Below, one piece after another: positions 59,149 through 64,000 of a stretch of DNA of 64,000 nt. Within the stretch, counting starts at the first letter, position 1. Each line of letters begins with the position of its first letter. The stretch covers positions 3,575 through 67,574 of the forward strand of contig JAVBTR010000039.1 of NCBI GenBank assembly GCA_031556065.1, in the 5' to 3' direction. The stretch is from JAVBTR01 sp031556065 (GTDB lineage Bacteria; Bacillota; Clostridia; Christensenellales; Aristaeellaceae). The translations under genes were made by a program, and so were the position numbers. The notes under the pieces were generated by a model. The model had not been told where the DNA came from and did not search any database. It saw nothing but the letters and a program-made list of their open reading frames with translations.

Positions 59149-60384
59149 TTACTTTATTTTTTCCAGAATAACTTCGAATGCTTTCTGGAGCTGCGTATCT
59201 GCCATGTCGCCCAGATCGAACATCTTGGTCTTATCCTCTTCCGGCATTTCCACCACCACATCGGGGGTGATGCCCACACCGTGGACTTTATTGCCATTGG
59301 GCGTAAAGTATTGGGCGGCGGTAAACTGCATACCGGAGCCATCGTTCCCAGCTGGAACCACGTACTGTACAACCCCCTTGCCAAAGCTCTGGGTGCCTAC
59401 CATCGTAGCCCTGCCATGATCCTGCAAGGCCCCCGAAAGCACCTCGGAAGAGGACGCGGAGTGCTCGTTAATCAGCACCACCAGGGGAATATCCACCTTG
59501 CCATCCTTGGAAGAAACGTATTCCTTTTCGCCGTTTCTATACTGGAGGTAATACAGCGTGCCCGCATCTAGGAACATATCGGCAATGGCTTCCGCATCGG
59601 ATACCCAGCCGCCGCCATTGTCCCGCAGGTCTACAATCAGACCTTTGGCGCCCTTGTCTGTTAAATCCTTCACTGCCTGGGCAAAGCCAATCCGGCAATC
59701 ACCGGAAAAATCGTAGAGCGCAATGTAGCCGATGTCTTGTTCCAGCATCATATATTCCACCCAGTTAACCTTGATTTCTGCCCGGTAAACAGTAAATTCC
59801 ATCTGTTCTTCTCCGCGCAGCACTTTAATGCTTACCGGTTCGCCCACCTTGCCCCGCATAATATCCACAGCATCCTGCAAGGAATAGGCATCCACAGCCA
59901 AATCATCCACATAAAGGAGCAGATCACCCTTGCGGATGCCCGCTGCCTCGGCAGGGCTGTTTTTAAACACCCGGCTCACTGTGCACAAAAGGGTTTTGGC
60001 GGAGGTCAGAATCTGGATACCCACACCTGCGTAGTTGCCCTCGTCGTCCGCCCACATATCAGCGTATTCCTGAGGGGAATAGTAGAAGGTATACGGGTCG
60101 GCCAAGCCATAAAGCAAGCCCCTGGCCGCGTTTGTCAACAGCTCCTGGGAATCGAACTCCTGGTAGTAATTGGCTTCCACCATATCCAGCATATAGCCCA
60201 GCTTTTCAAAGCGCTTCAGGGCTTCATATTCGGTTTTGGAAATGGTAACCGTGTCGCCGGCTTTTGTGGCATCAGCCGTCGGCGCCACGGTCGCGGTAGG
60301 CTTTAAAGCTGTCAGCAAAGCGGAGCAGCCGCTAAGCATGGGCAGCAATACCACAATCAGCCCACAAGCAAGAAGTTTCTTCAT
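59149..60384 (-). CDS. C-terminal processing protease, S41 family lipoprotein
   Basis: 411-aa extracytoplasmic serine protease. A lipoprotein signal ends in LPMLSGC (lipid Cys20). The PDZ domain occupies about 108-195 (YAGVGIQI, AAGIRKGDLLLYVDD). The catalytic block SASSSEV (309-315) is followed by Lys336 in FGKGVVQ, giving the Ser-Lys dyad. Relatives include CtpB, which cleaves SpoIVFA during sporulation, and CtpA. ATG 60384 follows AAAGGGGG. It lies 26 bases after the CdaR-like gene. Confidence 0.93.
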   Translation of the reverse strand: MKKLLACGLIVVLLPMLSGCSALLTALKPTATVAPTADATKAGDTVTISKTEYEALKRFEKLGYMLDMVEANYYQEFDSQELLTNAARGLLYGLADPYTFYYSPQEYADMWADDEGNYAGVGIQILTSAKTLLCTVSRVFKNSPAEAAGIRKGDLLLYVDDLAVDAYSLQDAVDIMRGKVGEPVSIKVLRGEEQMEFTVYRAEIKVNWVEYMMLEQDIGYIALYDFSGDCRIGFAQAVKDLTDKGAKGLIVDLRDNGGGWVSDAEAIADMFLDAGTLYYLQYRNGEKEYVSSKDGKVDIPLVVLINEHSASSSEVLSGALQDHGRATMVGTQSFGKGVVQYVVPAGNDGSGMQFTAAQYFTPNGNKVHGVGITPDVVVEMPEEDKTKMFDLGDMADTQLQKAFEVILEKIK

Positions 60385-60410
60385 AATTGGCCCCCTTTTA
60401 TTGGCGCAGA

Positions 60411-61475
60411 TCAATGAACAGATTGGGGTTTTTCGCTGCCGCTCTTTTTCAATTCCAACAAGATTTTGAATGTGACGGCGTCTTCAAAGTTCCTTAAATC
60501 AAGGCCAATTTGCCGCTGCACTTTGTCCAGCCGGTACACCAGGGTGTTGCGGTGAATGTAGAGCTGCCTTGCGGTATCGGAAAGGTTCAAGTCCTTTTTA
60601 AAGAACATTTCAATGGTGTAGAGCATTTCATCGTTGAACAAGCGCATGGTTTTGCGGTTGAACAACAGGTTGTGGTAATAGGCGGTAATATCCCGGGGCA
60701 GTTCCGAAAGGAACCGTTCCAGCATCATGTTTTGGAAAACAAAAATGCTGTCGTCAGGCTTAAACACCCGGCCTACTTCCATGGCACGGCGGGCTTCACG
60801 ATAGCTTTCCCCCAAATTGGCCAAGGTATCCTTAGGGGTGCCGATGGAAACGATCATTTGATGGGCGGTTTCACTCATGAGGGTTTCCTGGACGGCTTCG
60901 GCGAACTGGCGCAGCTCGTCCACATCCTCCACAGGCTCCATATCCCGAAGGAGCACCACGCTATGGCGGTCCATTTCCACCAAGGCGTCGCCCTCTTCCT
61001 GGGGGATCACATCGGATAAAAGGTTAAACGCTGTGGCTGCCCCTGTCTGGGTAATGTGGAACAGCAGCACGCAGCGGTTTTGCTCGATGGGAATCTGGTG
61101 CTCGGTGGCCAGGGCCTCCAGTTCGCTGCCGGAAAGCTCTTCCCGAAGGGCACGGCGGTATACGTCCCAGCCGTCGGCAATGGTGCCACCGGATTTGAGC
61201 ATATTTTCCACCATAGCGCAGGCCATTAAAAGAATGTCCTGGGCGCCGGGGGCATCTTTATTCACACCCAGAACCACCTGGGGCTTGGCCGCAGACAGGA
61301 AAAGCAGCATGTCCTGCATCTCCACAATTTCCCCTTCTTTTAGCTCCGCGGCGAAATCCAGCACCATTCCCGCCTGTGGATGCAGGCATTCGCCCTGGGG
61401 ATCAAACAACATTACAGGGGTGCGCAGCTTTTCCAGCGCCTTACCCACTTGCTTCACGAAACGTTTCTCAATCAT
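60411..61475 (-). CDS. CdaR/PucR family transcriptional regulator
   Basis: 354 aa. A weak N-terminal sensor region (1-130) is followed by a GGDEF-like CdaR central domain (about 150-270: HQMIVSIGTPKDTLANLGESYREARRAMEVG in part) and the PucR C-terminal HTH (LNLSDTARQLYIHRNTLVYRLDKVQRQIG in part). Family members respond to sugar diacids, purines or proline. ATG 61475 follows GGGAGG. Target genes are not evident; it is in line with the S41 protease gene. Confidence 0.9.
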   Translation of the reverse strand: MIEKRFVKQVGKALEKLRTPVMLFDPQGECLHPQAGMVLDFAAELKEGEIVEMQDMLLFLSAAKPQVVLGVNKDAPGAQDILLMACAMVENMLKSGGTIADGWDVYRRALREELSGSELEALATEHQIPIEQNRCVLLFHITQTGAATAFNLLSDVIPQEEGDALVEMDRHSVVLLRDMEPVEDVDELRQFAEAVQETLMSETAHQMIVSIGTPKDTLANLGESYREARRAMEVGRVFKPDDSIFVFQNMMLERFLSELPRDITAYYHNLLFNRKTMRLFNDEMLYTIEMFFKKDLNLSDTARQLYIHRNTLVYRLDKVQRQIGLDLRNFEDAVTFKILLELKKSGSEKPQSVH

Positions 61476-61533
61476 GGTAAATCCTCCCAAATAGGTATTT
61501 CAAAGCTGATTATAGCATATCCCGCCAGCATTG

Positions 61534-61560
61534 AAAAGAGCGAAAACCGCTCTTTTTTAT
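61534..61560. terminator. intrinsic terminator after the DUF1292 genes
   Basis: AAAAGAGCG/CGCTCTTTT with an AAAAC loop, with T-runs available on both strands. It ends the IreB-to-DUF1292 run on the minus strand. Confidence 0.7.
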
Positions 61561-61607
61561 GCAAAACTAACAATAAAAAGCGGTTTTCGAAGGTTTATTC
61601 AATTTGG

Positions 61608-61976
61608 TTAATGGGTATGTCCACAGTCGCAGCCCTGTTCACCATGTCCATGGTGGCAATGGCCACAGGCGCATTCCTCGCCCTCTTCCATGGCATCCGC
61701 CAAGGATTGGGCCACGTATTTTTCAAATACAGCGCTAATAATATCGTCTTCCTGAACCACTTCGAAGGAAAGCTCTCCTTCTTGTGTTTCATTAAGCCGC
61801 GTAATCAAAAGCTGATCGTTGCCTTCGCCATCCTGTTCCATTTCCATCAGCACCACGTAATCCTGCTGGGCATAATCGATGGTGGCCGCGTATTGGAATT
61901 TGTATACGGTGCCGTCGGGGGCAGTTAGTTCTACCAAAGCCCCTTCGAGGCCCTGGTCTTGTTCAAACTCGCTCAT
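61608..61976 (-). CDS. DUF1292 protein with His/Cys-rich tail
   Basis: 122 aa. The DUF1292 (YrzB-like) fold covers about 10-95 (ALVELTAPDGTVYKFQY, DYVVLMEME, EDDIISAVFEKYV). The last 20 residues, ECACGHCHHGHGEQGCDCGH plus TH, hold six His and four Cys and look like a metal-binding tail. It overlaps the upstream RuvX-DUF1292 gene by 4 bases. No function is established for the domain. Confidence 0.85.
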   Translation of the reverse strand: MSEFEQDQGLEGALVELTAPDGTVYKFQYAATIDYAQQDYVVLMEMEQDGEGNDQLLITRLNETQEGELSFEVVQEDDIISAVFEKYVAQSLADAMEEGEECACGHCHHGHGEQGCDCGHTH

Positions 61977-62755
61977 TCTTCATCCTCGTCAGTCTCTTCA
62001 AAGTCCTGGTCGTCTTCAGGCAGTTCATCGTCTTCTTCTTCGATAATGGCGATAAACTTCTCGTATACAGCCTGCATGGTTTCATCGTCTTCGATGGTCA
62101 CATAGCAGTCCTCGCCCTTATCGTCCTTGGACAGCTGGAGGATGACCACATCTCCCTCGTCTTCATCGTTGGTGGTTTCGGGGGTCATCAAAACAATGTA
62201 GTATTGACCCTCGTGCTCCAAGGTCATCAGATGTTCAAAATAAACCGCTTTTCCGTCTTCATCAATCAGTTCGATCAAATCCGTATTTTCTTCCATATTG
62301 CTCATATTGCATGCCTCGCTTTTAAAATATTGTTTAACGGAGCTTGCGCTCCTGTCAAGCCATTGCTGGAGGATAACGGCGGCGGCCACCTTATCCACAT
62401 AGTCTTTGCGGTTTTCCCGCCTCACATCCCCTTGAATTAGCGCTTTTTCAGCGGTAACGGTTGTCATGCGTTCATCCTGAAAAAACACGTTCAGGCCCTG
62501 CTCCGTCAGTTTTTCGCATAGCCCTCGGACTTTTTGGGCCTGGAACCCTTCGGTGCCGTCCATGTTAAGAGGCAGACCGGAAAGCACATTGACTGTACCA
62601 TACCCTTCACATATTTCCACGATCTTCTTTATATCCGGGCCGTAGCCCACCCGCTTGATTACCGTCACTGGCTGGGCGATGGTGCGGCTTTCATCGCTAA
62701 CCGCCACGCCAATGCGCACATCTCCAATATCCAGGCAAAGGATTCTCTCGTTCAA
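61973..62755 (-). CDS. ruvX: RuvX/YqgF nuclease fused to a DUF1292 domain
   Basis: 260 aa. Residues 1-137 are RuvX (ILCLDIGDVRIGVAVSDE, GLPLNMDGTEG, QDERMTTVTAEKAL, YVDKVAAAVILQQWLD), a RNase-H-fold protein linked to 16S rRNA 5'-end processing and Holliday junctions. From about 151 the sequence MSNMEENTDLIELIDEDGK begins a complete DUF1292 domain with an acidic tail. In most Firmicutes these are two genes. An ATG at 62305 with GCGAGG 8 bases before it could still make the DUF1292 part (110 aa) alone. Confidence 0.9.
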   Translation of the reverse strand: MNERILCLDIGDVRIGVAVSDESRTIAQPVTVIKRVGYGPDIKKIVEICEGYGTVNVLSGLPLNMDGTEGFQAQKVRGLCEKLTEQGLNVFFQDERMTTVTAEKALIQGDVRRENRKDYVDKVAAAVILQQWLDRSASSVKQYFKSEACNMSNMEENTDLIELIDEDGKAVYFEHLMTLEHEGQYYIVLMTPETTNDEDEGDVVILQLSKDDKGEDCYVTIEDDETMQAVYEKFIAIIEEEDDELPEDDQDFEETDEDEE

Positions 62756-62756
62756 A

Positions 62757-63701
62757 TTAAATCACCTTAATGCAAAATTCCGGGCAGGATTTGGCGCAGT
62801 AGCCGCATAAAACGCACTTTTCGCCATCCACCACGGCTTGTCCTTCTTTTAAAGTTAATGCCCCTTGGCCGCAGCGCTTAACACACTGGCCGCACCCCTG
62901 GCACCAATCCTGGATAAGGAGCCGGCGTTTTTTTTCAAGGCAGGCGCGGTATGGCGCCTCCTGCGGTTCAAGGCCTTGAAACAAAGCGATATTTACGTCC
63001 ATCTCTTCCTCTGTTTGCATGCCCACCGCCACAGAATCGATGGTGCCCAGCTCCCTTAGGTAACGGAAAGCCTCCCTTTGGTTCTTGATCAGGTGCCCGC
63101 CCCCTAAGGGCTTCATGGCGAAAATGCCGATACCCGCCTGATGGGCGTTTAAAATGGCCTTTTCCATATCCTCCCGGCTGCCATCCGTCATACCGATACC
63201 GCCCATATTGATCAGCGGGTGGAGCACATCCGCTCCCTGGTACCTGGGTAAATAGGCCGCGCAAGCCACCTTGTGGGTGGATACCCCCACAGCACGGAGT
63301 TTGCCCTTGGCCTTCATATCCAGATAGAAATCGAAGGCTTCCCGGTGGCCCTTTAACGTCAGTGGAGATTCCTGTTCATGAAGCATGAACAGGTCGACAA
63401 CGTCTTTATCAAGCTCTCTTTGGGCTTGCTCAAAAGCCTCTTTGGCGGTTTCCCTGTCATAGGCGTAGGATTTGGTGGATATCACCGCCTCCGGGTGCTT
63501 TTTTAAAAGCAGCTTCAAAGGCGCGTAGGTTTCGTATAGCTGAGCCGTATCGAAAAAGGTAATGCCCTTTTCATAAGCCAGGCACATTAAATCCAACGCC
63601 TGATAAACAGAAAAGCCCTTTTGCAAAGGGCTTAGTGTAAGGGTACCAAAACAAAGGGGCGATACCATCAGCCCACTTTTCCCTAAAACAACTTTTTGCA
63701 T
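62757..63701 (-). CDS. aldo/keto reductase with two C-terminal [4Fe-4S] motifs
   Basis: 314 aa. The AKR barrel (1-250) has GITFFDTAQLYE with the catalytic Asp and Tyr, and the Lys in VISTKSY. The C-terminal 65 residues hold two ferredoxin clusters: CQGCGQCVKRC and CVLCGYCAKSC. This fused form is frequent in anaerobes and suggests electron transfer from ferredoxin. ATG 63701 follows AGGAG; the frame opens 7 codons earlier inside ireB. It is inserted between ireB and ruvX, which are usually neighbours. Confidence 0.93.
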   Translation of the reverse strand: MQKVVLGKSGLMVSPLCFGTLTLSPLQKGFSVYQALDLMCLAYEKGITFFDTAQLYETYAPLKLLLKKHPEAVISTKSYAYDRETAKEAFEQAQRELDKDVVDLFMLHEQESPLTLKGHREAFDFYLDMKAKGKLRAVGVSTHKVACAAYLPRYQGADVLHPLINMGGIGMTDGSREDMEKAILNAHQAGIGIFAMKPLGGGHLIKNQREAFRYLRELGTIDSVAVGMQTEEEMDVNIALFQGLEPQEAPYRACLEKKRRLLIQDWCQGCGQCVKRCGQGALTLKEGQAVVDGEKCVLCGYCAKSCPEFCIKVI

Positions 63702-63702
63702 G

Positions 63703-63963
63703 CTACTCCTGGTGCTGTTCAAGGTAGAAGCGCATCACTTCTTCCATGATCTCATCCCGCTCCAAGCGGCAAATCATGCTTCTGGCCTGGTTATGGCTGG
63801 TAATGTAGGTAGGATCCCCTGAAATAAGGTATCCTACCAACTGGGTAATGGGGTCATACCCCTTGGCCTGCAGGGCTTTGTACACATACATCAGTATGGC
63901 CTGGGCCTCGTTTTCGTATTCCTTCACGGGAACGAATTTGGTGGTTTGATTTTCGTTGGGCAC
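63703..63963 (-). CDS. ireB: IreB family regulatory phosphoprotein
   Basis: 86 aa, DUF965/YrzL family. The core GYDPITQLVGYLISGDPTYI and HNQARSMI is nearly invariant in Firmicutes. In Enterococcus, IreB is a substrate of the PASTA kinase IreK and lowers cephalosporin resistance. The N-terminal TT at residues 7-8 is in the right place for the phosphorylated threonines. GTG 63963 is 5 bases from GGGAGGGG. By the usual order, alaS would be expected just beyond the right edge. The last 37 bases of the window hold nothing I can name. Confidence 0.93.
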   Translation of the reverse strand: MPNENQTTKFVPVKEYENEAQAILMYVYKALQAKGYDPITQLVGYLISGDPTYITSHNQARSMICRLERDEIMEEVMRFYLEQHQE

Positions 63964-64000
63964 ATAAGCCCCTCCCTTCCCAAAGCATTAAAATCATTAT

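Noticed and set aside
1..64000. CRISPR array, prophage, rRNA or tRNA genes
   Set aside because: No regularly spaced direct repeats, no phage structural or integrase genes, and no tRNA or rRNA signature were seen. The repeats found are hairpins, not CRISPR units.

Overview
The window looks like a chromosomal segment of an anaerobic Firmicute, most likely a gut-type member of the Clostridia. The signs are the order priA-def-fmt-rsmB-rlmN-prpC-prkC-rsgA-rpe, an IreB-RuvX-DUF1292 block, an iron-sulfur L-serine dehydratase, a ferredoxin-type aldo/keto reductase, a small NrdD-like protein, strong AGGAGG ribosome sites and near-consensus sigma-A promoters. Base composition is moderate and about three quarters of the genes lie on the minus strand. 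I see no rRNA, tRNA, CRISPR array, prophage or intact insertion sequence.

Layout. 1-3.9 kb: a HAD phosphatase cut by the edge, the two-subunit serine dehydratase, an orphan VanX-type D-Ala-D-Ala dipeptidase and a MATE exporter. 4-8.8 kb: a MacAB/YknXYZ-like export operon (adaptor, ATPase, permease) followed by a response regulator and histidine kinase. 8.8-11.3 kb: a synthetase-only (p)ppGpp enzyme, a small YdcZ-type membrane protein and a PadR-DUF2812 pair. 11.4-17.8 kb: a sugar regulon with a LacI regulator, solute-binding protein, two permeases and a GH127 beta-L-arabinofuranosidase, with readable promoters and GGTTAA-type operators. 18-23 kb: citrate synthase and a heterodimeric ABC exporter. 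23-29.5 kb: a GPH-type sugar symporter with a carboxylesterase and a PAP2 phosphatase, an AraC regulator, and the KduI/KduD-like pair for unsaturated uronates. 29.6-32.6 kb: a YitT protein, a MazF/EndoA toxin without visible antitoxin, a small NrdD-like protein and a secreted propeller protein.

32.6-42.8 kb holds the conserved housekeeping cluster of translation, ribosome maturation and PASTA-kinase signalling. It is followed by a divergently transcribed HTH regulator, a Tim44-like zinc-ribbon protein, an LRR/TPR secreted protein, MgtE, a MerR/GyrI-like regulator and a second heterodimeric ABC exporter. 52.5-61.5 kb carries a GH43 glycosidase, an Rrf2 regulator, a ferric-iron-type ABC importer (binding protein, fused permease, ATPase), a lipoprotein S41 protease and a CdaR/PucR regulator. 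61.6-64 kb carries two DUF1292 domains (one fused to RuvX), an iron-sulfur aldo/keto reductase and IreB.

Functionally the window joins plant-polysaccharide use (arabinofuranosides, xylan-type chains, pectin-derived uronates) with core growth control: PrkC, PrpC and the probable kinase substrate IreB are all present. The most unusual content is intergenic. A family of hairpin repeats has variable but self-complementary stems and a conserved tail. A 248-bp element with terminal inverted repeats sits inside the iron-transporter locus. Two further very long inverted repeats follow citrate synthase and the HTH gene.
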